Of a stretch of 64,000 nucleotides of DNA, positions 22,225 to 33,621 are shown one piece after another. The position numbers and the translations under genes are program-made. The notes below the pieces were generated by a model that was not told where the DNA came from, did no database searches, and saw only the letters and a program-made list of their open reading frames with translations. This stretch comes from Taxillus chinensis (taxonomy: Eukaryota > Streptophyta > Magnoliopsida > Santalales > Loranthaceae), in assembly GCA_023512835.1 (NCBI GenBank), contig JAKCVP010000415.1, positions 1-64,000 on the forward strand, in the 5' to 3' direction. The first letter of the stretch is position 1; each line of letters opens with the position of its first letter.

Positions 22225-22699
22225 TTGCGTTGGATGATGATCTTCAAATACGAAGTCCCAAGTGTTCCTGGTGTGCTGACCCGATGGGAGTGAAACGGGG
22301 GAAGGTTCGACCTGAGTCTGGCATTCATATCGCGGGCAGCAGCAACGACGCCCCCCGACACTGGCGCCCCGCACCTTGAAACCTTTCTGATGAGGATCTT
22401 TCGGCGACGGAAATCAGCACTAGCCGAAGGTAACAGAGTCTACCTGCTCAGAAAGACCACACTGCTGCTCCAATGCAGCTAGATGCTCACAAGGCAGACA
22501 TCGCAAAACCATCCTATCTTGGCTTCTTGGTCAGGCATGAGCTACCTCTACAAACCTACATGTCAGTCAACCCTCCGCGTGGAAACTCCACAGCATCCGC
22601 GACTGGACTCGCCATGGCCGCTCCCTTCCTCTGCAGCCCAGCAAACAAACGCTCGCAAGGAATCCATGGCTGCTGAGGCCATCTGGATATATGTATTAC
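22225..22699. other. Intergenic region between Nif3-like and helicase genes
   Basis: 475 bp holding the Nif3-like promoter and the helicase 3' UTR. I see no coding signal. Confidence 0.5.
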
Positions 22700-25093
22700 T
22701 TATGCGTCTTGCTCCTCCCTTGTAGCAGCGTCTCCCCACCAAGCAAACTGTATGGCGCTGACTCCCCTTGCATAGCTCTTCATCGTGTACACCAACTCAT
22801 TGTAGACAATGGCTTCCACTTTCCGGCCGAAGAGCACACTGCTAGGGTGTATGGCGACAGTCTGATTGCCTTCCACCGTCTTGTAGCTACCGTCCGGCAT
22901 CAGTCTGGCCACGTTCCCAATGAATCCTTTGATGAAGCTCTTGCGTATCTCCACGCCCAACTCTGGGTCCCTCGCTACTGCCTCTGCGCCCCCTACCGCG
23001 TCCATCTTTGTACCCTTGGCCAAGAGGCCCTGCTTCGTGCACAGCTCTCGCAGCTGCTTCTGTACATTCATCACGTTGCGCATAGCCTGCCAGCTCACGA
23101 AGTGATCTCGACACCAGGCTTTGCGGTCGCTCGCCTCAACATAGGCGCTCACAGTTGCGAGAAGCGTCAGGTGGTCGCCCTCACGTCTGTACAGCTGTCT
23201 CCGCTTCATTTCCGCCTTCTCTTTCCGCTCCTCGCTGGTCACATGCAGGAAAATGTTTTCGACAGACAGACAACTAATAATATCCACCACTGATAGCACA
23301 CATGCCGCGCCGCCGCGAGCCGACCATAACAATACCCGTGCTAGTGCCGGGCTCAGCGGCATCTGTGCCATCTTCCTCCCTGTATCGCTGATGTGACCGT
23401 TGTCCTCCCGCAAGGCGCCTAGATAGTAGAGCTGCAGGAGAGCTTTGCGCAGCTTTCCCGTGCGTGGCGGGGTCAGGAAGGGAAACGATGAGACATCGGT
23501 GATGCCGCGTGCCTTGAGCGCCAAGATTGCGGAGGCTAGGTCGCACCGAAGGATTTCCGGCGTCGTCGTCTCAGCGAGCTTCTCATAGTCGGTCTTTGTG
23601 TACAGGCGATAGGCCTTGCCAGGGGCTTCTCTACCTGCGCGACCTGTCCGTTGAATGGCCGAGGATTTTGAAATTTCCTTCACTAGAAGTGTATCCATAC
23701 CGAGCTGGCTGTAGAATTCTTTCACTTTCGCTAAGCCGCAGTCCACAACGTAGCGTACACCAGGAATCGTCACTGAGGTCTCGGCAATGTTCGTGGCAAG
23801 AACGACTTTTCGATGGCCCGCTGGCGTCGGCTCGAAAACCTCCTGCTGAGCTGCTTGCGGAAGTGATGCAAACAGTGGCAAGACGTGGAGTCGAGGCAAT
23901 GCGGCATCCATGACGCTGGCGTATTCTTTGACCAGCGATTCCACTGATTCGACCACGTCTTGGCCGGTCAGAAAGACCAATATGTCGCCAGGCAATGGCT
24001 CTCTGTAATGTATTTCAAAAATCGTTTTGACAGAAGCCTCCGGGAAATCCGGAGTGGCCTCTGTGAGATAAGTGACAGAAACAGGATACTGTCGCCCTTC
24101 TACGCGAACTATACCAACGTGCTGCGACATGTCTGAGTCCGAGTGAGGTTCAACCTGCTCTTCATCTCGCATTACATCCTCGATGTGCTCGCTGTGGTTG
24201 ATGTTATTCTCCTGCGAATCGAGATCACGGGCGTTCTTCTTTCTTCTCTTTTTCTTGCCACTGCTGGCTGATTGATCGAGGGGGCCTGCATCGGCCGCCG
24301 CACCACTTACGGCTTCCATAGGTAGGCTTGGTCCACTCGATTGAGTCCAGCCATCATTGAAGAAGGTCGACAGCTCATCCAAATCTGCGGTAGCACTCAT
24401 GACGACTAACTTCAGAGGTCCCTTCCCCTTCCGCTCCTTTCGACCCTGGACGATATTCCTCAGCAAACCGAGCAACACGTCTACGTTTACGCTTCGCTCG
24501 TGGACCTCATCCACGACTACTACATCATATTCTCCCAGCGTTCCATCAGCTAGCACCTCGTTCAGCAGCGTACCCTCGGTTAAAAATTTGATCTGACACT
24601 TTGACCCAACCTTTTGATCGAATCTGACGGAGTAGCCAACCTTGGAGTGTGGGTGACCGAGTGGTGGCGAGTCCATCTCTGAGGCCACACGCTTGGCAAG
24701 TGAGATGGCAGCAACGCGACGAGGTTGGGTAATTGCGATTCTAGTACCGGGTGGGAAATGACGGAGAAGGATCTGGGGCAATTGCGTTGATTTACCGGAT
24801 CCTGTTGCGCCTGTCAGGAGGGTGATTGGTTTCGTTTTGACGGTAGTTGCTATGTTGCTCGCGTGGTTGTGGATTGGCAGCTGTGTTGCAGTTGGCTGCG
24901 TCCTCTCGTTACGCTCGGCTCTGTGCATGGTCATTGCAGCGGATGTCTTGCCATTTGCTGTATGGACCTCGTTCCCATATGCTTGGTGCGGGCTTTGCTC
25001 ATGACGCTTGCGTTTTTGGCCTGCATGTTGCGGCAAGTTTTTGGCGGGCATGGTGATGATCCGGTGTTCGGGATACTGTGAACGAAAAACCAT
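22700..25093 (-). CDS. DEAH/RHA-family ATP-dependent RNA helicase (Dhr2/DHX33-like)
   Basis: Intronless, 797 residues from the ATG at 25093; an in-frame ATG at 25051 (MPAKNLPQHAGQKRKRHE) has a better context (A at -3) and may be the true start. Helicase motifs in order: I GATGSGKST (95-103), Ia TQPRRVAAISLAKRV, II DEVH (195-198, a variant of DEAH), III SATAD, then ATNIAETSVTIPGVRYVVD, and VI QRTGRAGRE. The HA2/winged-helix region and the OB-fold follow, with LFGRKVEAIVYNEL near the C-terminus. A basic insert (GKKKRRKKNARD) lies between motif III and the second RecA domain and could be a nucleolar signal. Short length and layout fit the Dhr2/DHX33 group, which acts in ribosome biogenesis. Assignment within the family is an inference. 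Confidence 0.9.
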   Translation of the reverse strand: MVFRSQYPEHRIITMPAKNLPQHAGQKRKRHEQSPHQAYGNEVHTANGKTSAAMTMHRAERNERTQPTATQLPIHNHASNIATTVKTKPITLLTGATGSGKSTQLPQILLRHFPPGTRIAITQPRRVAAISLAKRVASEMDSPPLGHPHSKVGYSVRFDQKVGSKCQIKFLTEGTLLNEVLADGTLGEYDVVVVDEVHERSVNVDVLLGLLRNIVQGRKERKGKGPLKLVVMSATADLDELSTFFNDGWTQSSGPSLPMEAVSGAAADAGPLDQSASSGKKKRRKKNARDLDSQENNINHSEHIEDVMRDEEQVEPHSDSDMSQHVGIVRVEGRQYPVSVTYLTEATPDFPEASVKTIFEIHYREPLPGDILVFLTGQDVVESVESLVKEYASVMDAALPRLHVLPLFASLPQAAQQEVFEPTPAGHRKVVLATNIAETSVTIPGVRYVVDCGLAKVKEFYSQLGMDTLLVKEISKSSAIQRTGRAGREAPGKAYRLYTKTDYEKLAETTTPEILRCDLASAILALKARGITDVSSFPFLTPPRTGKLRKALLQLYYLGALREDNGHISDTGRKMAQMPLSPALARVLLWSARGGAACVLSVVDIISCLSVENIFLHVTSEERKEKAEMKRRQLYRREGDHLTLLATVSAYVEASDRKAWCRDHFVSWQAMRNVMNVQKQLRELCTKQGLLAKGTKMDAVGGAEAVARDPELGVEIRKSFIKGFIGNVARLMPDGSYKTVEGNQTVAIHPSSVLFGRKVEAIVYNELVYTMKSYARGVSAIQFAWWGDAATREEQDA

Positions 25094-26123
25094 GCAGTGG
25101 AGTCTCCCCCAAGAAGACTGAAAATTAGGGCTGAAATGTTAAGTTGATCGAGTATCTTGCATTGTGCAGTTCTGTATTTGGCTAATAAAGAAGGCCAATG
25201 TCTATAGGTCCGGGAGTAGAGCAGCAAGAAAACATGTAACCTATGCCGATCATACTTGGAGAGGCACGAAAGGTTTGAGGCTTGCTTGCGGAAGGAGCGC
25301 AAACGCCAAGGATCACGTGAGAGTAACCTGATCAGGAAGGCGGCGACGAAGCGGGAGGCCCCCGACCTAAGCTGCCGTGCACGACATATCACATTTGAGT
25401 AAACTTGATGGACTCACCACATTTGATGCCCAACTATGCAACTTATAAGCTTAACGTTGAATACCTGCTGCAATAGTCTGCGCAAGTGCCAGCGCCCCTG
25501 CGTGAACAGTGGTCTCGTGGAAGCCATTGATGGATAAGAGCCTCCCTTGAGACAATCACGAGCGATGAAGCAAGGAGCCGATACTTGGACTGGCATCGCA
25601 GGGGCGTTTCCATGTGCTTTATACGACTTTACAGCGATGTTTGTGCCAATATGTGTCACACCCGCCTACTGTACACACATGGACTGCGACGTGGTGGCTC
25701 GCTCGGTCGGGCAGACGCTTTGCTGCTCCGCCGCCTTTGAATTACATCGGCGTACAGTACATCTCATACCTTTTACCTAGGTATGTACTCACTCGGGTCC
25801 GCAGCAACGACCGCGATCAGGTACAGAATATCCGGGATTCCTTGGCGAGAATAATTTGCAATGTTCAGCGCTCGGCAAGCATGCTGTGTCGACCAACGGC
25901 TTGCGAGACTCGTACTATCATCTGAAAGTATCATGTGTGCTCCATCTCTCAGGGCACCCCTAGTCTCTCAGTCAAGCAAGACCAGGAAGCTCCCGATTAT
26001 GCGTTCAGACACGCTCGGATCACAAGGCGAACGCTGAAGCATTGTCGAGATACTTAAAGTATGGCGGGGTCGTGCCTGCGCTCAGGCTGGATCGACAGCT
26101 ACGGTACATGTTGCCTGACCACG
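25094..26123. other. Intergenic region upstream of the small secreted protein
   Basis: 1.03 kb between divergent genes. It includes one TTACCTAGGTATGTA motif near 25775. No coding segment is supported. Confidence 0.5.
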
Positions 26124-26529
26124 ATGCATTTTCCAACAACCAGCAAAGTCTTGGCCCTAGTGGCCTTAGTTGCATCCTCTGCTTTCAGTTGCACAGGTAC
26201 TGGTGAGATCCACGCAGAGTGCATCATTGGATCAATGGGATCAAAAAATTGCAATGTAACCGGTAAATACACCTTTGAATTGCCTACACATGAGTTCATT
26301 TTTAACTCGACTCAGGTTGTCTTGAGCACGGCGTCAATGGTTTAAAGACAGCACCCTGCAGCGTCGTCCTTAAATTTCCATTCAGTACGTATAGAAGCCG
26401 CCCTTTGCCTCTTGTGACGAGAGCTCAAATGACTTGGCGACAGAATTTCAAAAGGAGATCGATTGCCTCGCTAGCATCGGTACATACGATGGCATCTGCG
26501 AAAATTGCAACCCTGCATCTTATAATTGA
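26124..26529 (+). CDS. Small secreted cysteine-rich protein (97 aa, 8 Cys), effector-like
   Basis: Three exons: 26124-26262, 26316-26384 and 26444-26529. Introns of 53 nt (GTAAAT donor, TTTTTAAC branch, CTCAG acceptor) and 59 nt (GTACGT donor, AATGAC branch, GACAG acceptor) restore one frame to the stop at 26527. An N-terminal signal peptide (core VLALVALVASSAF) ends near residue 20-22. The mature chain of ~75 residues holds eight cysteines at 23, 33, 43, 48, 61, 77, 88 and 91, and ends CENCNPASYN. Even cysteine number, small size and secretion signal fit apoplastic effectors or other small disulfide-rich secreted proteins. I recognise no named family. It is convergent with the Spt10-like gene, 83 bp apart. 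The unspliced frame stops at 26345, so simple ORF scans miss the last half. Confidence 0.72.
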
Positions 26530-26612
26530 GGTTCCGTGGGCTGGGTAAGGTAACAGTGTATGTTGTAGAAAAATGTGCAGATTACTTTTCTTCACAGCAA
26601 TATACGAGTGTA

Positions 26613-28499
26613 TTATCCCCAGCCGCCCGTGCCATCGTCGTCGTCTCCTCGTGCAGCTCGTGTTAACCGTGCCACATCTTCGCTTGTCAAAACATCGCCT
26701 GTCGGATTAGCTACATGGTAGGAAGAATCGCAATTCGTCATTGATGCGTCGCTGTCACGATCCGGTGCAAAGGCATTGCCACTTGCAACACTTCTGTGGT
26801 CTGCAGCTGACAGGTGCGACTGTTCCGTCTCCTGCGCATGTCGTAGAGGTGGGAGCTGGAAAGGAGAAAGCTTCCGAGGACTCTGTTCTGCTAATGGACG
26901 GGGCACTGACGTTGTTTCAGTCGAGGACATGAGTTGCGGGTCGACGAGAAAGCTACTTGGCGGCTGCGGTGGAGTAGCAAATACTTCAGACATGACGATG
27001 CTAGCACCCACTCTGCCCGTATTTTGACCATTTCTCGCGATGCCCGAGAGAGTCACATTAGAAGTTCCCGTCGTTGTGCCTATCCCTCGACTTGCGACTG
27101 TCACGTGACCATTATTGTTGCCAGCAGACTTGCTGCCGACCTCTTTACTGCCACAGTCAATGCATTCTCGAATGACCACACTGACCGTCTCTTTGATCCT
27201 GATCCAGTGATACTTTTCGGCAATTTGCGCGGTAGTTTTGTTGATGCCAGCATGCGAACGGGCATGTACCGATCGAGCAATTTCGTACTGCTTGTCAGGA
27301 TCGGCGACAACTTCCTTGTCCTTTAGCATGAGGCGAGGTTCCGTATTCGACAAGTCCAACGATGGCAGGAGTCGGTAGTGTGTAGCTGCACTCCGGAGAC
27401 GAGATTTTTCAGCACGGGTGGAGTTGGGTGGGTAGGTTTGATGAGTTAGGTAGTATCTGTCAAAGTCAGCAGACGATCATGAGTACTTTGACATCGACGA
27501 ATACTGGGGCAGCAGTGGCACGGGGCAAACTCGAAAGATAGCTCCGAGAGCGCACAACACCCACCTGATCTTGTCAAAGCGCTCCTCAGTCATAGTGTCT
27601 TCCTCACCTTCAACACCAAGCTCACGACCATATATGATGGCGTCAATGAACTGGTCGGGATACGACTTCAGGTTACCACACTTTGGAACTCTGCCGATAC
27701 GCTTGAAACCAAGTGAGTCCCAGATGCGGCATGAAGCGACATTGGTCTCATAGACCAGATTGAAAACGGAATACGAATAGCCCTAGACGAAGTATAACTG
27801 TTAGCAGTGCGTCTTCTAGCGTCAGGAATGATTTTTGGCGGTGAAAACAACAGATCAGCAAAAGCCTCTATGAATGTCGACAGTATTATTCGGAAGCTAA
27901 TACATGTAAAATAGAACTCATCAGGGTGTTGAGAAGGATGGGGATAGAAATTGAGAGGCTTAACGTACCAATTTGGGGGCCCAGTCGAGGTATGCTTCGC
28001 CCAGCAACTTGCCGATACCTTTGTTACGGGCTGCATCAGTCACGAGGAAACCCGCGTTGCAGATGTGGCTACTCCGACCAGGATAGTTGGGCTTCGTATA
28101 GAAGCTGCCAAGACAGACTTTGGACCAGTCTGGCTCCGCCTGGTGGCTGCCGTTGACCATGGCAATGGCAGCATCGACCTCTGCAGCAATCATAACAGCA
28201 CCAAAGACACCGAACCAGTATTGGCCAAATGCTTCCAACGGCATAGGATCCAGCATGGGGTAGGTGTCTCCGCCTTCAATCTCCTTGGCAAACTGGTCGC
28301 ACAAGTACGAGACCAGAGACGCAGGCAATTGGGAGGGCGAGTTGAATGGCAGCACGGTGGCTTGAGAGACGCGGTCGCGTAGAGTTACCTGACGCGGCAC
28401 CAGATCTGCAGGCAGAGCAGAGCCAGGGGTGGGGTGAGGTTCAACGCCAGACCGCCTGAACTGCTGCGGTGCAGAAGGATCGTCTAGCTGTGCCGGCAT
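26613..28499 (-). CDS. SPT10: Spt10-like GNAT acetyltransferase with integrase-type HHCC zinc finger
   Basis: Three exons: 28499-27969, 27782-27565 and 27456-26613. Introns are 186 and 108 nt (GTACGT and GTGGGT donors, CTAAC and CTGAC branch points). The product is 530 residues. The GNAT fold spans about residues 85-235, with the acetyl-CoA loop region VTDAARNKGIGKLLGEAYLD and, after splicing, YSYSVFNLVYETNVASCRIW. After a basic link (RAEKSRLRSAATHY) comes a retroviral-integrase-like HHCC zinc finger: H314 and H318 in VHARSHAGINKTTAQIA, and C348/C351 in RECIDC. This combination is that of yeast Spt10, which binds histone gene promoters. The C-terminal ~170 residues are disordered. The ATG at 28499 has A at -3; the frame extends upstream only to a GTG. 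Confidence 0.85.
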
Positions 28500-29391
28500 G
28501 GTGATTGAGCACAGAGCTTGAGCCTGCTGTGCAGCGAGCACAGAGTGTCAGCACGGGGAAGTGGGAAGCGGACATGGCGGATGAAGAAACTTCATCGCAA
28601 GCAAGATGAAATCTCTGCCCCCACGAGGGTTCGTGGCAGCCCTCTTGAGCCGCTGGGTCGGCATAGACTCCTCTGCTGCCACCAGGGCGACAGAGTGCTA
28701 CAGAGTGGAGGGAAGGAAGAGAAAAATGGGAGGAGATTGGACTCACTGCAGTGTCGACAACGGGCGTGATGGCAATTGCTGCTGTGCGTATTCTGCAGAC
28801 TGTTCCAGCTGTCGCTAACGAGAAGATCCTTGGGCTGTCGCTTACGTAAGCAGCCACACCGCTTGGCTCGCAGCGCCAAGACACAAGTCCGGACAGTTGA
28901 AAGAACTCATGCACGAGATGGCGGGTGATGGTGCAGGCACAGACAATACGGAAGAGCTTGTTTCAGTCGTCGATTTGCTGCAACGTAGTAGAGGTGGACT
29001 GTCCGCTCTGCAAGCTTCCTTCGAGCAAGTCTTCGCAAGACTGCCCACCTTGGCCGCCAAACGCCATCTGCTCGTGTGCCGCGAGGCTTCTGTATATTTA
29101 CAATATGAAGCAAAATGCCACCGGGTCATCTTCCCCTCGCCAACGACGATGTGATCGCGCTCTAGCCGTCGATCGTGCGAAGTCTAGACCTCTTCAGGCT
29201 GCTTGCAGCTTCACCCCACATCGCTTGTTGCCACGTAGGCTGTGCAGAGCAACGCTATCTTCATGTGAGTAATGAGTATCGCGCATTAAAAGGACGATAA
29301 GTATGCTCCTGAGATTTTGAAAATAGGCCCACCACCCCCCCCCCCCCCCCCCCCCCCCCCCAGCAAGACGTGTGACGGACCGATACTGGAC
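28500..29391. other. Intergenic region with coding-like fragments
   Basis: 892 bp between the Spt10-like start and the transporter stop. On the plus strand, fragments such as 28909-29154 (contains ELVSVVDLLQRSRGGLSALQ) and the frame over ~28770-28850 (VMAIAAVRILQTVPAVANEK) have amphipathic, coding-like composition. I could not join them with acceptable splice sites, so no gene is called. Confidence 0.4.
29335..29361. repeat. Poly(C) tract, 27 nt
   Basis: Uninterrupted run of 27 C on the plus strand, 31 bp beyond the stop of the HMT1-type transporter, so a poly(G) run in its likely 3' UTR. Exact length may be affected by sequencing or assembly. Confidence 0.85.
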
Positions 29392-32305
29392 CTAGTGATG
29401 GTGGCCGTGATGACCATGCGGCAGGTCGTTACCGCCATGATGACCGTTTACCTGCCGTTGCTCGTCTTCGTGCAGACGACGACGAGCATCAGCGTGCTCG
29501 CGCTCGTCTTCACTCTGGCTTGCGCTTCCGCCTTCTTCTCCAATCTCCTTTCGGAGTCGATCGGCCCGGTCTTTGAGTACTCGAGCTTCTTCCGCCGCGC
29601 GCTGCGCACGGACTTGCTTCCTCCACATGCTTGCGTATCGACCTTTCTTTGCAAGGAGCTCCTCGTGAGTACCACGTTCGTCAACCTTACCTTCATGCAG
29701 GACAATGATCTGGTCCGCTTGCGTGATCGTACTAAGACGGTGCGCAATGACCAGCATTGTTCGGCCCTGACCCAGAGTCACTAGTGCCTCTTGGATATGC
29801 TGCTCCGTCTCCGTGTCGAGCGCAGCAGTGGCCTCGTCGAGCATGATGATTTTGGGGTCTTTTAAAATTGTACGGGCGATAGCGATGCGCTGCTTCTCAC
29901 CGCCAGATAGTCTCAATCCGCGTTCACCGACTTTTGTATTGTACCCATCGGGGAACGCGGTGATCTTCTCGTGAATCGATGCAGCGCGGCATGCATTGAA
30001 CACCTGTTCGTCAGTCGCGTTTTGGTTCGCATACCTGAGGTTGTACATGACAGTTTCGTTAAAGAGCACCGTGTCCTGGGGGACAACCCCAATGTGGCTT
30101 CTGAGCGAGTCAATTGTAACGTCACGGACGTCATGCCCATCCATTCGGATGCTGCCAGAGTCAACCTGGTAAAAGCGATAGAGCAATCGAAAGACTGTGG
30201 ACTTGCCCCCACCAGATTCGCCAACCAGAGCAGTGGTCGTGCCGGGAGCACAATGGAATCTCAAGCCCTTCAATGCCGGCTTGCGAACGTCGTAGGCAAA
30301 GTTGACATCTTCAAAGTCGAGTCGGCCATTGCACTCTCCAATGTTTCGGGCGTGGGGCGCATCAGTCAAGGTTGGACGCTCCTTGAAGAGCTCCAGCATG
30401 CGCTCAGCGTTGATCAGTGCTGATTGGACAACGCGGTAGAAGGTACCGAAGAAGTTGAGCGGGCTCTGTAACTGGGCCATGTATGTCAAAAGTGTGACGA
30501 ACTTGCCCACTTTCTGCTGTCCAGTGGTGACTTGATAAGCTGCTAGGAAGCAAGCAACCATTAGACCGATCATGAAACACATGTTCTGAGCCACATTCAT
30601 GATATTTAGCGTTGACAGCACCTTGTACTCGTGGCTTTGAAATTTCTTGACGGCATTTCGGTAGCGATCAAACTCCCAGTCCTCGGCGTTGAAGTACTTT
30701 ACTGTCTCGTAGGACTGAATGGAGTCTTGCTTGATAGCATCGCTCTCACGATCACTGTTGGTCATCTTCCTGCGGATCTCTCCACGCCATTGTGCCATGC
30801 GAATCGTCAGGTAGACGTACCAGAAGGTGACTATTGCGACAATGAGGGCGTAGTACACGTCAAACTGGACGAGGAAATAGCCAATGGCAACGCCAAGATC
30901 GACCAGCATGGGTACCACCTGGAAGGTGATCTGTTCTAGGAAGGTGTTGATGGAGCTCCCTTTTCCGAGGGCGGAGATGACTTCTCCAGTCTTCTTCCCA
31001 AGATGGAACTCCAAGCTGAGACCGTGTACGTGCTCAAAGGCGGCAACGGACAGCTCCCGGTAAGAGTATTGGCTGATGGGGATCCACAACCAGCTACGGA
31101 CCGCTCCGAGTATGCCGTTTGATCCTTGCAAGAGCCTATAGATGATGTAGAGGCAAATGGAGCCCCAGGGCATGCGGATTGGACCGTCGTCGCCCGAGAG
31201 GATATCGGTGATGAGTCCAGCTTGCATGGGTACTAGCAGATTGACAGCACGCTGGACAACCACTAGCGCAAAGCACATGATCACGATGCCCTGAAGCTTC
31301 CGATCCTTGTAAGGCCAGAGATAGGGAAAGAACAAGGAATAACCTCGGAGGTACTCCCACCAGCTCCTCGAGGGTATGTTGTTCGGTCGCTCCCAACCAG
31401 GTGGCGCATCTTCTGCTTGCTTGGTTCGAGGACCTGCAGCAGCTCCGTATCCGTTAGCGTGGCCATTTGCGGTTCCATTTTCAAGCCGTGATCCGTTTAG
31501 CAGACCCGTGGTCTCGTCGGAAGACCCCTGCTCGGATGATGCTCTTGCCTGGCGGACCTGGGCTTCAAGCGAGACTATGAAGATCGAGTAGAAGGCAATG
31601 AGGGCGATGAGCAAGACGATGCGCAGAGAATTGATCAGCACCTCTACTAGTTCCCAGTCGGTCATGCTGTTCCGGATGACTTCTCTCCAGCCATCGCCAA
31701 TGGTCGGGACGTTGTGTCTCTTTGTGTAGACAGCGATGGAGCTTCCAAAAAGAACAGCCTCGAAGGCTAGAGCGAGGAACCATGTTGAAAGGTGTGCGCT
31801 TGTTGGGGATGGTTTGCTGTCAAACAGGGAGATGAGGAGAAGGCAGTAAACGAAGAAGCCTCCAACGACATAGACCTGCGAATGGACATCAGCGCGATGA
31901 GCGGTGAGGGGGAATTTTCAAGGCAAGACTTACGACAACATCCTTGCCACACCAATATCGGTTGCCAGCTCGGTCGATAAGAGCATGAAAGATTTCTTCG
32001 GCGCCATTTGCGAGAAAGGTCGCAGCGGCAAAGGCGGAAAGCCACGAAAACAGAAGCTTCCTAGACTTGCTGAAATCAAGTGGTTGATCCTTTGAATCGT
32101 CTTTCTTGTGCTTGGAAGGTAGAGGCTTGCCGCCAGGGCCTGTCTGCTGGACGGGCGGCGATACGGCGCCTTTTGGACGGGAAACAAGGATGCTGCGTAA
32201 GGTGAAGGCGGCGAGGAAGAAGAACAGCAAGACGGTGGGATAGGCGTAGTGGAGGACAGTGCGCACGGCGTCCAAGAGTGGATGCTGGGGATCAGACGAA
32301 GCCAT
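29392..32305 (-). CDS. HMT1: HMT1-type half ABC transporter (vacuolar heavy-metal tolerance, ABCB/ATM subfamily)
   Basis: Two exons, 32305-31934 and 31875-29392, with a 58-nt intron (GTAAGT donor, CGCAG acceptor). The product is 951 residues. An extra N-terminal hydrophobic domain with several helices (such as TVLLFFFLAAFTL) precedes the six-helix transporter domain at about residues 300-610. One nucleotide-binding domain follows: Walker A GESGGGKST (676-684), signature LSGGEKQ (from about 780) and Walker B IIMLDEATAALD. The N-terminal TMD0 plus ATM-like core is the layout of fission yeast Hmt1, which loads thiol-metal complexes or thiols into the vacuole. The C-terminus is His-rich (GHHGG and GHHGHHH), a possible metal-sensing tail. 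An in-frame ATG at 32323 is possible, but the 32305 context (GACATGG) is stronger. Confidence 0.9.
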
Positions 32306-33621
32306 GTCGGGCGCGTGCTGCATTGGAAGAGGAGAGAGAAACAGAGGGAGGAAGAGAGAGGTGGGAGGATGTGGGGGAGGAGTGCGCAATGGCGGAGTCG
32401 TTGTCGTCGTCGTCAACGCTCTGGGCGCTCAGAGAGAGGCGACAAGTGGATGACGGAGCATGGCCTGTCTGTCGCGGCGTGGGTGAAGCAGCGACGTGAG
32501 CTCGGAGAGGGTTCAGGATGGATAGAGGAAGAGAGGAGGCGAGTGGGAGTGGAGGGTGGATTGCAGAAGAGAAGACAGGAAGCTTGGGCGTGCGGCGACA
32601 CAAAAGTTCGAGATGGGCAGGCACGGCAGGGATGGGGTGGATGGAGAGTGGTGTAGTAGGCCGGGCAGCTGCGACCGGGCGGGTCAATGCAAGCCAAGCT
32701 CCAGGTACGCAGAACAAACAGTCTGCGCTCTCCAGTACCAACCTCACACCTCTTGTCCTCAGTCTGCTGTTGCTGCTGCAGTGCGCGCCGGATGGGCTGC
32801 TCAGCGACCCGCGGCAATCTAGCGTCCAGCGCTAAGGATCAGATCTCGTCAAGCCCAGTGGAGCCCACTCCTCACTGCAGCCTCTGACTGGCTGTCTCGC
32901 CTCGTGAAGCCGGAGCTTTTCAGATCCTCGCGGCCTCAGTGCCTCAGGCGCATCACGCGCCGCCCCGAATTCGCTCCCTCGTGCTGTCCGCGCATGCCTG
33001 GCCCGAGTCACGCTGCCACGCCCGCGCGCTTGCCAGAGGCCACCTGAGCGTCCGCCTCTGGAGATCTGCCAGTTGCCCTCCACCAACCTGGGCCCCGGCT
33101 ACTGCAGAACATCATGCATCACTTGACTCTTGTGACAGTGCCCCTCGCACCGCCCGTCGGCACTTGCGCCGCTACTGCTGACTAGCCAACTCAATTCCTC
33201 GCCTGTGCGAGCCCGTCACCTTGTCCGTTCGGGGATGCATACAATCCCTCGCGCCGAGTCAATGCTTGCATCCAGGCACTGCTGCTGCGCGCCACTGCTG
33301 TGCAGCACCCGCTATGCTCGTGCATTTTTGGGATCATGATTCCGCACCACCTGCCTACCCATACATACTTGTGCTTCCAAATCCTCCGCTTGCGCGCGAG
33401 TGGGTCCCCTGCAGAAGATAGACTGTCAAGCAAGGGAACACTCCTGCTGTCGTGCAATTTGTCAACGGCGCTAGTCCTCGCTTCAATTCATGCTGCCTGT
33501 GTATCTGTACAAATGGACTGGTCGATCGCGCTGCAATTCCATGCGCTGTCTAACTTTGACATTGCCCACCGCTTCTTTACTCTACCTGCATTCCTGGCTC
33601 TACGCTCCAGAGAGCACTCTC
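32306..33621. other. Intergenic region between transporter promoter and NUO-40 3' end
   Basis: 1.3 kb. The first ~300 bp are purine-rich (GGAGAGAGAAACAGAGGGAGG type), as in many fungal promoters. Overlapping open frames on both strands have low-complexity, shifting composition and no domains. Confidence 0.5.

Noticed and set aside
29317..29784. Plus-strand 155-codon frame starting next to the poly(C) tract with a hydrophobic middle
   Set aside because: Antisense to the charged C-terminal tail of the HMT1-type transporter, which explains the apparent hydrophobic residues.
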